Counted from the stretch's first letter, positions 26,314 to 36,325 are shown. The stretch is DNA of 64,000 nucleotides from Agrobacterium vitis (GCF_013337045.2 NZ_CP118259.1:2852001-2916000), one strand, 5' to 3'. The notes: generated by a model not told the origin, from the letters alone. Made by a program: numbers and translations.

Positions 26314-27891
26314 TCAGGACTTCTGGAACATGGCGAGCATACGCCGTGTCACAAGGAAGCCGCCGACGATATTGATCGTCGCAATCAGCACGGATAGTGC
26401 AGCCAGCGTCACCACCAGCCAATTGCCGGAGCCGATCTGCAGCAATGCGCCCAGAATGACGATGCCGGAAATCGCATTGGTCAGGGCCATCAGCGGCGTA
26501 TGCAGCGAATGGCTGACACCCCAGATCACCTGGAAACCAATGAAGCAGGCCAGAACGAACACAATGAAATGGCTCATGAAGCTGACAGGGGCAAACGCAC
26601 CCACCAACAGCATCACCGCCGTGCCAATGGCCAGCAGCTTGACCTGATTGGCGGTCTGCGCCTTGAACTCGGCAGCTTCCTTGGCCCGCTTTTCATCGTG
26701 GGTCAGTTCCTTGACCTTTTCCTTCGGCTTGGCGGCGGCAATCGCCTGCACCTTGGGCGGCGGTGGCGGATAGGTGATCGCCCCTTCAAACGTCACGGTC
26801 GCGCCCCTGATAACGTCGTCTTCCATATTGTGGACGAGCTTGCCATCCTTGGCCGGCGTCAGATCCGTCATCATATGGCGGATATTGGTGGAATAAAGCG
26901 TCGAGGATTGCGCCGCCATCCGGCTCGGAAAATCCGTATAACCAATGACAATAACGCCATTGTCGGACACCACCCGCTGGTCGGCCACCGTCAGATCGCA
27001 ATTACCGCCCCGCTCGGCGGCGAGGTCGATAATGACAGAGCCGGGCTTCATGGAAGCCACCATATCGGCCAGCCACAGCTTTGGCGCATCCCGGCCCGGG
27101 ATCAGGGCCGTAGTGATGACGATGTCGATATCGGGGGCCAGTTCGCGGAATTTCGCCAATTGCTTTTCGCGGAATTCCGGCGAAGACGGCGCGGCATACC
27201 CACCGGTGGCGGCCCCATCCTGGCTGGCTTCGAATTCGAGATAGACGAACTGCGCGCCCATGCTCTCGATCTGCTCGGCCACTTCAGGGCGAACGTCGAA
27301 CGCATAGACAATCGCGCCCAGTGACGTCGCCGTACCGATGGCGGCAAGACCGGCGACACCGGCACCGATGATCAGCACCTTGGCTGGCGGAACCTTGCCC
27401 GCTGCCGTCACCTGCCCGGTGAAGAACCGGCCAAAATTATTGCCCGCCTCGATCACGGCGCGATAACCGGCAATATTGGCCATGGAGGACAAGGCATCCA
27501 TTTTCTGGGCGCGCGAGATGCGCGGCACCATGTCCATGGCGATCACATTCGCGCCCTTGGCCTTGGCCTCTTCCAGAAGCGCGGCATTCTGCGCGGGATA
27601 AAAGAAGGAGATCAGGGTTTTTCCGGGCTGCAACTGGGCAATTTCAGTCGATTCCGGTGGACGAACCTTGGCAATCACATCCGCTTGCGCATAGAGCGCT
27701 TGCGCAGTGTCGGCGACCGTAACGCCCGCTTTGCGGTAGGCATCGTCGGAAAAACCAGCAGCCTTGCCGGCGCCTGTTTCGATCAGGCATGCATAGCCAA
27801 GTTTCTGCAATTGTTGTGCGCTGTCGGGTGTCATCGCAACGCGCGCTTCGCCAGCATATAATTCTTTTGGTGAGCCTATTGTCAAACTCAT
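26314..27891 (-). CDS. pntA: NAD(P) transhydrogenase subunit alpha (fused form)
   Basis: A 525-residue alpha subunit containing the NAD(H)-binding domain I (about residues 1-385) and four C-terminal membrane helices (about 410-525) in one chain, as in E. coli and unlike the split PntAA/PntAB of some alphaproteobacteria. The Rossmann motif is [18 protein letters not shown], and the mobile-loop region includes [16 protein letters not shown] Lys/Glu/Pro-rich linker with [18 protein letters not shown] precedes the helices. I start at ATG 27889-27891 ([15 protein letters not shown]) because AGGAGG sits 6 nt upstream; a longer frame to 27927 lacks this. Confidence 0.97.
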   Translation of the reverse strand: MSLTIGSPKELYAGEARVAMTPDSAQQLQKLGYACLIETGAGKAAGFSDDAYRKAGVTVADTAQALYAQADVIAKVRPPESTEIAQLQPGKTLISFFYPAQNAALLEEAKAKGANVIAMDMVPRISRAQKMDALSSMANIAGYRAVIEAGNNFGRFFTGQVTAAGKVPPAKVLIIGAGVAGLAAIGTATSLGAIVYAFDVRPEVAEQIESMGAQFVYLEFEASQDGAATGGYAAPSSPEFREKQLAKFRELAPDIDIVITTALIPGRDAPKLWLADMVASMKPGSVIIDLAAERGGNCDLTVADQRVVSDNGVIVIGYTDFPSRMAAQSSTLYSTNIRHMMTDLTPAKDGKLVHNMEDDVIRGATVTFEGAITYPPPPPKVQAIAAAKPKEKVKELTHDEKRAKEAAEFKAQTANQVKLLAIGTAVMLLVGAFAPVSFMSHFIVFVLACFIGFQVIWGVSHSLHTPLMALTNAISGIVILGALLQIGSGNWLVVTLAALSVLIATINIVGGFLVTRRMLAMFQKS

Positions 27892-28188
27892 AGAAACCTC
27901 CTGACCCTCGATACGGGGGAACCGCACCAGCTTATCGCCTCCGCGCGCCCCCGTCCCCGTGACATGATGACCTCATGCCTGCGGCATTTAAGGGAGGTCG
28001 CGATTGCAAAACAAGCCTTTGTTAACGCTTTCGGTACGTTCGACTATCGATAAACACGGCTTTGCCGACAAACCGGCAAAACCACCAGTGCCTGACCGCC
28101 CTGTGTACAAACGCCACCTCTTGAAATGGTAACAGCTGTTCCAAAACGATCCTGCCACAGACCAACAGAGACCAGAAAAGAACAGATC
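27892..28188. other. Non-coding gap between pntA and gbpR
   Basis: About 297 bp upstream of pntA and downstream of gbpR, both read leftward. It should hold the pntAB promoter. The only structure I see is a 7-bp stem, TTTGCCG (28061-28067) with CGGCAAA (28074-28080), lacking a T-run, so a weak gbpR terminator at best. Confidence 0.5.
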
Positions 28189-29121
28189 TCAGCGCGTTGT
28201 GAATTCCTGAAGGACCAGATCCTGAAGACGGGCGGCCAGCGTCGACATATGCCGGTTTTTCATGCTGATCATGTGGTACGGCAGGACGATAATCGGCCGC
28301 CGGATCTTCAGGCAGCACAGCCCGGCCCCCGTCGTCTGCCGACAGAGCAGGTCGGACACTTCCCGGGACAGCGGCGTGATCGCATTGGATGCGGCAATCA
28401 TCGCAATCATCACCAGCAGCGAGGTGGTGTTGACAACATCGACCGGCAGCGTTGTTCCCGCGTCGATGAAGGCGTTTTCAACGGCCTGGCGCACCGGCGC
28501 GCCCGGCCCCTGCATCACCCAGGGAAAATGCAGCAGGTCAGTCATCCCGAGATCCGTCGAATTGGCCAGGGGATGGCTCTGGTGGACGATCAGATCCACT
28601 TCTTCGGTGCGGGCGTGACGAATATGAAATTGGCGTGCATCGACACCAACCGGGATCCGCCCCAGCACAAAATCGAACTGTCCCGAAACGAGATTAGAGA
28701 TCAGCGTACCGCTCGGGGCCACATCCACATAAATATCGGCAGTGCGGGCTTCTGCCTTCAGCGTGCTGATGGCAGGCACGATATAGCCGAGCGCCCCACC
28801 CGTTACCGCACCGACACTGACCGTGCCGGATGCGCCGCGCTTGATTGCGTCCACCTCGCGCATCGCCTCGCGCATTTCCTGAAGCAGGATTTCAGAGCGC
28901 CGCACCAGGGCCGCCCCCACTTCTGTCGCCTCCATACCCTTGGGCGTGCGCAGGAATACCGCCGCGCCGACGATCCGCTCGATCTCGGCCAGCATACGCG
29001 ACGCCGCAGGCTGGGTCATCGAGACCTGGCCTGCCGCCAGGCTCAATTGTCCAAGCTCGCCAATCGCCTTGATGAGCGTGAAATGCTTCGGCTGGAGCCG
29101 GTTTGCCAGTGTATTATTCAT
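28189..29121 (-). CDS. gbpR: LysR-family regulator of the chvE operon
   Basis: A LysR-type regulator of about 310 residues. The N-terminal helix-turn-helix (about residues 15-70) includes LGQLSLAAGQVSMTQPAASRMLAEIE, and the ligand-binding half begins near ASGTVSVGAVTGGAL. It diverges from chvE exactly as GbpR does in Agrobacterium, where it activates chvE expression in response to galactose, arabinose and related sugars (established for that genus). I use ATG 29119-29121 (MNNTLANRLQPKHFTLI). The open frame extends 53 codons upstream, but that part overlaps the control region and has no LysR similarity. Confidence 0.92.
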   Translation of the reverse strand: MNNTLANRLQPKHFTLIKAIGELGQLSLAAGQVSMTQPAASRMLAEIERIVGAAVFLRTPKGMEATEVGAALVRRSEILLQEMREAMREVDAIKRGASGTVSVGAVTGGALGYIVPAISTLKAEARTADIYVDVAPSGTLISNLVSGQFDFVLGRIPVGVDARQFHIRHARTEEVDLIVHQSHPLANSTDLGMTDLLHFPWVMQGPGAPVRQAVENAFIDAGTTLPVDVVNTTSLLVMIAMIAASNAITPLSREVSDLLCRQTTGAGLCCLKIRRPIIVLPYHMISMKNRHMSTLAARLQDLVLQEFTTR

Positions 29122-29128
29122 AAAGCGT

Positions 29129-29144
29129 ATATCAGGATTGATAT
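29129..29144. promoter_or_regulatory. Dyad ATATCA-GGAT-TGATAT, candidate GbpR autoregulatory site
   Basis: A perfect 6-bp inverted repeat with a 4-bp centre, 8 bp upstream of the gbpR start codon. It contains a T-N11-A-like LysR spacing and would suit negative autoregulation. Confidence 0.45.
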
Positions 29145-29150
29145 GGGGAA

Positions 29151-29175
29151 TGTCAAATAAATCATTTGAATGACA
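29151..29175. promoter_or_regulatory. Nested dyad between gbpR and chvE
   Basis: TGTCA (29151-29155) pairs with TGACA (29171-29175), and inside it TCAAAT (29153-29158) pairs with ATTTGA (29164-29169). It lies about 170 bp before the chvE start and is a candidate activator site for GbpR. Confidence 0.45.
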
Positions 29176-29347
29176 TACCCGGACAGATAAGAGTCCCGCA
29201 TGGATCGTGTAGTGCTTATAAAGCCTATCGGATTCTTTGCGGCGAACAGAAGGAGCTGGGGCCGCTTCTGCATGACGCACCAGGCCGGGAACGGTTTGTG
29301 GGCCAGATCATGCAGCGGATTTATATGGAAACCAAGGGAGGTTCCTC

Positions 29348-30412
29348 GTGAAGACACTCGTAAAACTTTTTGCGTCCATCGCTTTGGGCGCAGCTGTCAT
29401 GTCGTCGTCTGTTTTTGCAGCCGACAAGGGCACTGTTGGCATTGCAATGCCGACCAAGTCTTCGGCCCGCTGGATCGATGACGGCAACAACATCGTCAAG
29501 CAGCTCAAGGAAGCCGGCTACACCACCGACCTTCAGTATGCCGACGACGATATCCCGAACCAGCTCTCCCAGATCGAGAACATGGTCACCAAGGGCGCCA
29601 AGGTTCTGGTCGTCGCCGCCATCGACGGCACGACACTGTCCGACGTGCTGAAGCAGGCCCATGACGCCGGCATCAAGGTCATTGCCTATGACCGCCTGAT
29701 CCGCGACAGCGCCAATGTCGATTACTACGCAACCTTCGACAACTTCCAGGTCGGCGTTTTGCAGGCTGGCACGCTGGTTGACGGCCTCGGCCTCAAGGAC
29801 GGCAAAGGCCCGTTCAACATCGAACTGTTCGGCGGTTCGCCTGACGACAACAACGCCTTCTTTTTCTACAATGGCGCAATGTCGGTTCTCCAGCCTTACA
29901 TCGACAGCGGCAAGCTGGTCGTGAAGTCCGGCCAGACCGGCATGGACAAGGTCGGTACGCTGCGTTGGGATGGTGCTGTTGCCCAGGCCCGTATGGATAA
30001 CCTGCTGTCGGCCTATTACACCGACGCCAAGGTCAATGCCGTCCTGTCTCCTTATGACGGCATCTCCATCGGCATCATTTCCTCGCTGAAGGGCGTTGGC
30101 TACGGTTCCAAGGACCAGCCGCTGCCGTTCATCTCCGGTCAGGATGCTGAAGTCCCTTCGGTCAAGTCGATCATTGCCGGTGAGCAGTATTCGACGATCT
30201 TCAAGGACACCCGCGATCTCGCCAAGGTGACCGTTTCCATGGTCAACGCACTGATGGAAGGCAAGACGCCTGAAGTCAACGACACCAAGACCTACGACAA
30301 CGGCGTCAAGGTGGTTCCGGCTTACCTGCTGAAGCCCGTTGCCGTTACCAAGGCCAACTACGAAAAGGTCCTGGTTGAAGGCGGCTACTACAAGGCCGAC
30401 CAACTGAAGTAA
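29348..30412 (+). CDS. chvE: ChvE, periplasmic multiple-sugar-binding protein
   Basis: A 354-residue periplasmic binding protein with a Sec signal ending SVFA (cleavage after residue 24), followed by [18 protein letters not shown]. The sequence matches Agrobacterium ChvE closely by recognition, including the [19 protein letters not shown] and [18 protein letters not shown] stretches. In Agrobacterium ChvE binds galactose, glucose, arabinose and sugar acids, delivers them to the GguAB importer and signals through VirA to raise vir gene expression; here the same import role is safe, the virulence role depends on whether VirA exists in this strain. It starts at GTG 29348 after AGGGAGG (29334-29340). 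A strong terminator-like hairpin separates it from gguA. Confidence 0.96.
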   Translation: MKTLVKLFASIALGAAVMSSSVFAADKGTVGIAMPTKSSARWIDDGNNIVKQLKEAGYTTDLQYADDDIPNQLSQIENMVTKGAKVLVVAAIDGTTLSDVLKQAHDAGIKVIAYDRLIRDSANVDYYATFDNFQVGVLQAGTLVDGLGLKDGKGPFNIELFGGSPDDNNAFFFYNGAMSVLQPYIDSGKLVVKSGQTGMDKVGTLRWDGAVAQARMDNLLSAYYTDAKVNAVLSPYDGISIGIISSLKGVGYGSKDQPLPFISGQDAEVPSVKSIIAGEQYSTIFKDTRDLAKVTVSMVNALMEGKTPEVNDTKTYDNGVKVVPAYLLKPVAVTKANYEKVLVEGGYYKADQLK

Positions 30413-30421
30413 CAAAAAGCG

Positions 30422-30462
30422 GCCGGAACTTTTCAAGCAAAAGTTCCGGCTTCCTTTTTATT
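30422..30462 (+). terminator. Strong intra-operon terminator/attenuator after chvE
   Basis: A perfect 12-bp stem: GCCGGAACTTTT (30422-30433) and its complement 30439-30450, loop CAAGC, then TTCCTTTTTATT. It sits 10 nt past the chvE stop. Partial read-through would give high chvE and lower gguAB expression, as is common for binding-protein genes. Confidence 0.88.
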
Positions 30463-30537
30463 GTCGCCTGCCTGCGCATTTCCACTATGGAATTGGCCTA
30501 TTGTGGATTTGGGCGGCCGTGGCTCTGGAACGATATT

Positions 30538-32073
30538 ATGGACAATACCATCCTCGAAATGCGGAACATCACCAAGACGTTCCCGGGCGTGAAAGCGCTT
30601 GAGAATGTGAACCTCAAGGTTCGCCGTGGTGAAATCCATGCATTGGTGGGAGAGAACGGGGCCGGAAAATCCACCCTGATGAAAGTTCTCTCCGGCGTTT
30701 ACCCCGCTGGGACCTATGACGGCGACATCGTCTATGATGGCGAAGTGCGCAATTTCAAGGTGATCAAGAACAGCGAAGAAATCGGCATCATCATCATCCA
30801 CCAGGAACTGGCTTTGGTTCCGCAGCTGTCGATTGCCGAAAACATCTTCCTTGGCAATGAAATTGCCAGCAATGGCGTCATCAGCTGGGAGGAAACCTTC
30901 AGCCGCACCAAGAAGCTCCTCGCCAAGGTTGGCTTGAAGGAGCAACCATCGACGCTGGTGACGGATATCGGCGTCGGCAAGCAGCAGCTGGCGGAAATTG
31001 CCAAGGCTTTGTCAAAAAGCGTCAAGCTTTTGATCCTCGATGAGCCGACCGCCTCGCTCAACGAAACCGACAGCGATGCGCTTCTCAATCTGCTGATCGA
31101 GTTCCGCGAACAGGGCATCACCTCGATTATCATCACCCATAAGCTGAACGAAGTGCGCAAGGTGGCCGACCAGATCACCGTGCTGCGCGACGGCATGACG
31201 GTCAAGACTTTGAACTGTCATGAGGAAGAAGTCAGCGAAGACGTCATCATCCGCAACATGGTCGGCCGCGATCTCGAAGACCGCTACCCGCCCCGTGACG
31301 TGCCGATCGGCGAAACCGTTCTTGAGGTCAAGAACTGGAACGCTTTCCACCATCAGCACCGGGAACGTCAGGTTCTTCACGACATCAATGTGTCGGTGAA
31401 ACGCGGCGAAGTCGTCGGTATTGCCGGGCTGATGGGTGCCGGTCGCACCGAATTCGCCATGAGCGTGTTTGGCAAGTCCTATGGCCACAAGATCAGCGGC
31501 GATGTTCTGATCGACGGCAAGCCGGTCGATGTTTCGACCGTGCGCAAGGCCATCGACGCTGGCCTCGCCTATGTCACCGAGGACCGCAAGCATCTGGGCC
31601 TGGTTCTGGCCGAAACCATCCTGCACAACACCACGCTTGCCAATCTGCCCGGCGTGTCCAAGGCCACCGTCATCAACGATATCAGGGAAATCAAGGTTGC
31701 CACTGATTATCGTTCGAAGCTGCGCATCCGTTCGCACGGGATCTACCAGGAAACCGTCAATTTGTCGGGCGGCAACCAGCAGAAGGTGGTTTTGTCGAAA
31801 TGGCTGTTTTCCAACCCGGAAGTGCTCATTCTCGATGAGCCGACGCGTGGTATCGACGTTGGCGCGAAATACGAAATCTACAGCATCATCAACCAGCTTG
31901 CAGCCGACGGAAAAGGCGTTCTGATGATTTCATCGGAAATGCCCGAACTGCTTGGCACCTGCGATCGCATCTACGTCATGAATGAAGGACGCATGGTGGC
32001 CGAGCTCTCGAAAGAAGAGGCAAGCCAGGAAAGCATCATGCGCGCTATCATGCGCTCAGGGGAGAAGAAATAA
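30538..32073 (+). CDS. gguA: GguA, sugar ABC importer ATPase (double NBD)
   Basis: A 511-residue sugar importer ATPase with two nucleotide-binding domains. The first (about 1-245) has Walker [10 protein letters not shown] and [13 protein letters not shown]. The second (about 260-505) has the degenerate Walker [11 protein letters not shown], signature [15 protein letters not shown] and [16 protein letters not shown]. This is the RbsA/MglA/XylG architecture. I start at ATG 30538 ([10 protein letters not shown]); an in-frame ATG at 30487 adds 17 residues without support. The stop overlaps the gguB start (TAATG). It drives uptake of sugars delivered by ChvE. Confidence 0.94.
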   Translation: MDNTILEMRNITKTFPGVKALENVNLKVRRGEIHALVGENGAGKSTLMKVLSGVYPAGTYDGDIVYDGEVRNFKVIKNSEEIGIIIIHQELALVPQLSIAENIFLGNEIASNGVISWEETFSRTKKLLAKVGLKEQPSTLVTDIGVGKQQLAEIAKALSKSVKLLILDEPTASLNETDSDALLNLLIEFREQGITSIIITHKLNEVRKVADQITVLRDGMTVKTLNCHEEEVSEDVIIRNMVGRDLEDRYPPRDVPIGETVLEVKNWNAFHHQHRERQVLHDINVSVKRGEVVGIAGLMGAGRTEFAMSVFGKSYGHKISGDVLIDGKPVDVSTVRKAIDAGLAYVTEDRKHLGLVLAETILHNTTLANLPGVSKATVINDIREIKVATDYRSKLRIRSHGIYQETVNLSGGNQQKVVLSKWLFSNPEVLILDEPTRGIDVGAKYEIYSIINQLAADGKGVLMISSEMPELLGTCDRIYVMNEGRMVAELSKEEASQESIMRAIMRSGEKK

Positions 32074-33272
32074 TGAGTTCCGTCAACCCTTCCACGGAAG
32101 AACAGAACGTGGTGTCGGTCGCCTCCTATATTCGCGCCAATATCCGCGAATACGGCATGTTGATCGCGCTCGTCGCCATCATGGTGTTTTTCCAGTTCTA
32201 CACGGGCGGCATTCTCTTCAAGCCGGTCAACCTGACCAATCTGGTTTTGCAGAACTCCTTCATCATCATCATGGCGCTTGGCATGTTGCTGGTGATCGTC
32301 GCCGGGCATATCGATCTGTCGGTCGGCTCCATCGTCGGCTTTATCGGCGCCATCGCCGCCATCCTGACCGTGCAATGGGGCCTTGGCTTCCTGCCAACGG
32401 TTTTGATCTGTTTGGTGATTGGCGGCGTGATCGGTGCGGCGCAAGGCTATTGGGTCGCCTATCACCGCATTCCGTCCTTCATCGTCACGCTGGCTGGCAT
32501 GCTGGTGTTTCGTGGCCTGACGCTATTTGTGCTCGGTGGCCGTAACATCGGTCCTTTCCCCAAGGAATTCCAGCTGATCAGCACCGGCTTCCTGCCGGAT
32601 CTGTTCGACATGGGTGACCTGCATTCGACCTCGATCATCATCACCGTCATTGGTGCCGTCGCGCTGTTCGTGCTTGCCTGGCGTCGCCGGCAAGTCAATG
32701 TCGCCCATGGCATCGATGTCGAACCGTTCGGCTTCTTCGTCGCACAGAACCTGATCGTTTCGGGCGCTGTGCTGTTGCTCGGCTACCTGCTTTCAACCTA
32801 TCGCGGCATGCCGAACGTGCTGGTCGTCATGCTCGTGCTGATCATGCTCTATTCCTTCGTCACCCGCCGCACCACCATCGGTCGCCGGATCTATGCCATG
32901 GGCGGCAATGAAAAGGCCACCAAGCTGTCGGGTATCAATACCGAGCGGCTGAGCTTCCTGACTTTCGTCAACATGGGCGTTCTCGCGGGCCTCGCCGGCA
33001 TGATCGTCGCGGCGCGCCTCAATTCCGCAACGCCGAAAGCGGGTAGCGGCTTCGAGCTTGACGTCATCGCGGCCTGCTTTATCGGCGGCGCATCGGCCTC
33101 GGGCGGCGTCGGCAAGATTACCGGCGCGGTCATCGGCGCCTTCATCATGGGCGTGATGAACAACGGCATGTCGATCATCGGTCTCGGCATCGACTTCCAG
33201 CAGATGGTCAAGGGCCTGGTGCTGCTCGCCGCCGTGTTCTTCGACGTCTATAACAAGAATAAAGCAGCCTGA
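32073..33272 (+). CDS. gguB: GguB, sugar ABC importer permease
   Basis: A 399-residue permease of the BPD_transp_2 (RbsC/XylH) family with about ten helices. Family markers are IVAGHIDLSVGSIVGF (about residues 74-89), the sugar-permease loop IYAMGGNEKATKLSGIN (about 273-289), and the C-terminal FIGGASASGGVGKITGAVIGAFIMGVMNNGM. It begins on the last base of the gguA stop. Two copies would form the pore, with GguA on the cytoplasmic side. Confidence 0.95.
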   Translation: MSSVNPSTEEQNVVSVASYIRANIREYGMLIALVAIMVFFQFYTGGILFKPVNLTNLVLQNSFIIIMALGMLLVIVAGHIDLSVGSIVGFIGAIAAILTVQWGLGFLPTVLICLVIGGVIGAAQGYWVAYHRIPSFIVTLAGMLVFRGLTLFVLGGRNIGPFPKEFQLISTGFLPDLFDMGDLHSTSIIITVIGAVALFVLAWRRRQVNVAHGIDVEPFGFFVAQNLIVSGAVLLLGYLLSTYRGMPNVLVVMLVLIMLYSFVTRRTTIGRRIYAMGGNEKATKLSGINTERLSFLTFVNMGVLAGLAGMIVAARLNSATPKAGSGFELDVIAACFIGGASASGGVGKITGAVIGAFIMGVMNNGMSIIGLGIDFQQMVKGLVLLAAVFFDVYNKNKAA

Positions 33273-33276
33273 CACT

Positions 33277-33312
33277 TTTGGGCCGGAAGCACTCAACCGT
33301 TTCCGGCCCAAA
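33277..33312 (+). terminator. Hairpin between gguB and gguC
   Basis: A perfect 12-bp inverted repeat, arms 33277-33288 and 33301-33312, core GGGCCGGAA/TTCCGGCCC, 12-nt loop, directly after the gguB stop. There is no T-run, so it may act in mRNA stabilisation or partial termination ahead of gguC. Confidence 0.55.
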
Positions 33313-33449
33313 CCCCATGACGTGCAGCAATCCCGGGAATAATGTGAAGCGGCGTTCCTGCCGATTGCATGAGAGTAAAACCAGAGACCGTTTCAACGCC
33401 TCCGTTGCCATATGAAACGCTCCATGAAATGTTCCAAGGACACTGAACA

Positions 33450-34415
33450 ATGTATCTTTCACAGTTGAAGGCTGGCGGAGTGATCTGCCGGCAGGGTGAA
33501 ACCGCGCGCCTCGTGCCAGGATTTTCCTCCACCTATGATCTCGCCAAGGCGGCAATTGCAGCCAAGGTGTCCATCGCCGACCTCATTGCCAAACAAGGCG
33601 CTGGCGACACCGTCGATCTCACCGCCCTTGCCGCCAGTGGCAAGCTGGATTGCCCGGTGCGTCATCCCGATGCCGCCCATATGTTCCTGACCGGCACCGG
33701 CCTGACCCATACCGGTTCGGCATCGGCCCGTGACAGCATGCATGCCGACACCGCAGGCATGAGCGATTCGATGAAAATGTTCCGCATGGGCCTTGAAGGC
33801 GGCAAGCCCAAGGCTGGTGAGTGGGGCGTTCAGCCGGAATGGTTCTACAAAGGCACCGGCGTCAATGCCATCGCTCCCGGCGACGGCCTGGAATCGCCCT
33901 CCTTTGCGCTTGATGGCGGCGAAGAACCCGAAATCGCGGGCTTTTATGTTATCGATAACGATGGCACACCGGTTCGTCTCGGCTTTTCGCTGGCCAACGA
34001 ATTTTCCGACCATGTGACCGAAAAGATCAACTATCTCTATCTTGCCCATTCCAAACTGCGCCCGGCCTCTTTCGGCCCGGAACTGCTGGTCGGCGACCTT
34101 CCGGCCAACGTTACCGGCGCATCGAAGATCTTGCGGGATGGTAAGACGGTCTGGGAAAAGCCGTTCCTGTCGGGTGAGGACAACATGTCCCACACCATCG
34201 CCAATCTGGAATATCACCATTTCAAATACGGGTTGTTCTGCCAGCCGGGCGACCTGCATGTGCATATGTTCGGCACAGCGACGCTGTCCTTTGCCGATGG
34301 CTTCAAGACTGTTCCCGGCGACGTGTTCGAAGTCAGCGCCAGCCAGTTCGGCCTGCCGCTGCAAAACCCGCTGGTGGTGGCGGCGGAAACGCCCTTTGCC
34401 GTCAAGACGCTTTGA
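33450..34415 (+). CDS. gguC: GguC, AraD1-type family, putative 2-keto-3-deoxy-L-arabinonate dehydratase
   Basis: A 321-residue protein of the fumarylacetoacetate-hydrolase-like superfamily, in the GguC/AraD1 branch. The C-terminal half carries the acidic metal-site region (GFYVIDNDGTPVRLGFSLANEFSDHVTE, about residues 172-199) and YLAHSKLRPASFGPEL. The gene was historically of unknown function in the chvE operon. Members of the same family have been described as L-2-keto-3-deoxyarabinonate dehydratases, and the enzymes before and after that step are encoded next door (34507, 37458). I therefore infer formation of alpha-ketoglutaric semialdehyde. The gap to gguB is 177 bp with a hairpin, so it may have its own promoter. 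Confidence 0.85.
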   Translation: MYLSQLKAGGVICRQGETARLVPGFSSTYDLAKAAIAAKVSIADLIAKQGAGDTVDLTALAASGKLDCPVRHPDAAHMFLTGTGLTHTGSASARDSMHADTAGMSDSMKMFRMGLEGGKPKAGEWGVQPEWFYKGTGVNAIAPGDGLESPSFALDGGEEPEIAGFYVIDNDGTPVRLGFSLANEFSDHVTEKINYLYLAHSKLRPASFGPELLVGDLPANVTGASKILRDGKTVWEKPFLSGEDNMSHTIANLEYHHFKYGLFCQPGDLHVHMFGTATLSFADGFKTVPGDVFEVSASQFGLPLQNPLVVAAETPFAVKTL

Positions 34416-34506
34416 TGCCGCAATCGGCGGCATCACTACGGCCTGAATAGAAGAGAATGGCGGCGTTCAGCCGCTCAAAGTGAACGAAACACGGGATAGA
34501 AACGCC

Positions 34507-36252
34507 ATGAGTGGTTTTACACCAAAAGCTTGGCCTCGCAAACTGAGGTCGCAGGAATGGTACGGCGGCAACTCACGCGATACGATCTACCATCGCGGCT
34601 GGATGAAGAACCAGGGGTATCCGCATGACCTGTTCGATGGCCGCCCGGTCATCGGCATTCTCAACACCTGGTCGGACCTCACCCCTTGCAACGGCCATCT
34701 GCGCGAGCTGGCTGAAAAGGTGAAGGCCGGCATCTGGGAAGCCGGTGGTTTTCCGGTCGAGGTTCCGGTGTTCTCGGCGTCTGAAAACACCTTTCGCCCG
34801 ACCGCGATGATGTATCGCAATCTCGCGGCACTCGCCGTCGAGGAAGCCATGCGCGGCCAGCCGATCGATGGCGCCGTGCTGCTGGTCGGCTGTGACAAGA
34901 CCACGCCGTCGCTGGTGATGGCCGCCGCCTCCACCGACATTCCCTCCATCGTCGTCACGGGCGGGCCGATGCTGAACGGTTATTTCCGGGGTGAGCGCGT
35001 CGGCTCCGGCACGCATCTGTGGAAATTCTCGGAAGCCGTCAAGGCAGGCGAGATGACCCAGGAAGAATTCATGGAGGCCGAAGCCTCGATGTCACGCTCC
35101 AGCGGCACCTGCAACACCATGGGCACAGCCTCGACCATGGCCTCGATGGTGGAATCGCTCGGCATGGCCTTGTCCGGCAATGCCGCCATTCCAGCTGTCG
35201 ATAGCCGCCGCCGGGTGATGGCGCAGCTTTCGGGCCGCCGGATCGTGCAAATGGTCAAGGACGACCTGAAACCATCCGACATCATGACCAAGGAAGCCTT
35301 TGAAAACGCCATCCGCATCAATGGCGCCATCGGCGGCTCGACCAATGCGGTCGTGCATCTTCTGGCCATGGCTGGCCGCTGTGGGATCGATCTGACACTG
35401 GATGACTGGGACCGCTGTGGCCGCGATATCCCGACCATCGTCAACCTGATGCCATCGGGCGAGTATCTGATGGAAGAGTTCTTCTATGCCGGTGGTCTGC
35501 CGGTGGTGATCAAGATGTTGGCCGAAGCCGGCAAGCTGCACAAGGACGCGCTGACCGTTTCCGGCGAGACGCTGTGGGACGAAGTCAAGGATGTCCGCAA
35601 CTGGAACGAAGACGTCATCCGTCCGTTCGACAAGGCGCTGACCCAGCAGGGCGGCATCGCCGTGCTGCGTGGCAATCTCGCCCCGAAGGGCTGCGTGCTG
35701 AAGCCATCGGCTGCTTCCGCGCATCTGATGAAGCATCGCGGTCGCGCCGTGGTGTTCGAAGACATCGACGATTACAAGGCCAAGATCAATGACGAGGCCC
35801 TCGACATTGACGAAACCTGCGTGATGGTGATGAAGAACTGTGGCCCGCGCGGCTATCCGGGCATGGCCGAGGTTGGCAATATGGGCCTGCCGCCCAAGGT
35901 GCTGCGCAAGGGCATTACCGACATGGTGCGCATTTCCGATGCCCGCATGTCCGGCACCGCCTACGGCACCGTGCTGCTGCACACCTCGCCGGAAGCCGCC
36001 CGTGGTGGCCCGCTCGCCATCGTCAAGAACGGCGATTTCATCGAAATCGATGTCGAGGCACGCCGGGTGCATCTGGATATTTCCGACGAGGAAATGCAGC
36101 GCCGCCTGGCCGATTGGCGCCCGAATGTCGAGCCGCCAGCCAGCGGCTATGCGCGGCTGTTCCACGATCACGTGGAAGGAGCCGATACCGGCGCCGACTT
36201 CGACTTCCTCAAGGGCTGCCGCGGCGCTGCCGTCGGCAAGGACGCGCATTGA
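34507..36252 (+). CDS. L-arabinonate/D-galactonate dehydratase, IlvD/Edd family
   Basis: A 581-residue IlvD/Edd dehydratase, the same length class as the rhizobial L-arabinonate dehydratase. Three cysteines for a [2Fe-2S] cluster are visible at C61 (DLTPCNGH), C129 (LVGCDKTTPS, with K131 the carbamylation candidate) and C202 (SGTCNTMGT). The enzyme removes water from sugar acids of the L-arabinonate and D-fuconate/galactonate type, giving the 2-keto-3-deoxy acid. ATG 34507 (MSGFTPKAWPRKLRSQ) is taken as start; an earlier in-frame codon at 34480 lacks homologous residues. It follows gguC and precedes the dehydrogenase that makes its substrate. Confidence 0.9.
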   Translation: MSGFTPKAWPRKLRSQEWYGGNSRDTIYHRGWMKNQGYPHDLFDGRPVIGILNTWSDLTPCNGHLRELAEKVKAGIWEAGGFPVEVPVFSASENTFRPTAMMYRNLAALAVEEAMRGQPIDGAVLLVGCDKTTPSLVMAAASTDIPSIVVTGGPMLNGYFRGERVGSGTHLWKFSEAVKAGEMTQEEFMEAEASMSRSSGTCNTMGTASTMASMVESLGMALSGNAAIPAVDSRRRVMAQLSGRRIVQMVKDDLKPSDIMTKEAFENAIRINGAIGGSTNAVVHLLAMAGRCGIDLTLDDWDRCGRDIPTIVNLMPSGEYLMEEFFYAGGLPVVIKMLAEAGKLHKDALTVSGETLWDEVKDVRNWNEDVIRPFDKALTQQGGIAVLRGNLAPKGCVLKPSAASAHLMKHRGRAVVFEDIDDYKAKINDEALDIDETCVMVMKNCGPRGYPGMAEVGNMGLPPKVLRKGITDMVRISDARMSGTAYGTVLLHTSPEAARGGPLAIVKNGDFIEIDVEARRVHLDISDEEMQRRLADWRPNVEPPASGYARLFHDHVEGADTGADFDFLKGCRGAAVGKDAH

Positions 36253-36268
36253 TCCATCCAATCTCCCA

Positions 36269-36294
36269 TCAAGCGCGCCCACCGGCGCGCTTGA
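36269..36294 (+). terminator. GC-rich hairpin after the dehydratase gene
   Basis: A perfect 11-bp stem TCAAGCGCGCC/GGCGCGCTTGA with a 4-nt loop, 16 nt after the stop and 32 nt before the next start. No T-run, so an operon-internal processing or stabilising element is as likely as termination. Confidence 0.5.
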
Positions 36295-36325
36295 CACCAT
36301 TCAATGACGAGACAGGGAACAGGTC

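Noticed and set aside
24975..26375. A 466-codon plus-strand frame opposite pntB
   Set aside because: His/Asp/Gly-rich composition typical of antisense shadows; pntB on the other strand is certain.
28189..29280. The longer gbpR frame starting at 29280
   Set aside because: The extra 53 residues precede the usual LysR N-terminus and would cover both regulatory dyads.
29122..29347. A vir box or other virulence-specific operator before chvE
   Set aside because: I found no TGCAATTGAAAC/T-like vir box; only the two dyads are supported.
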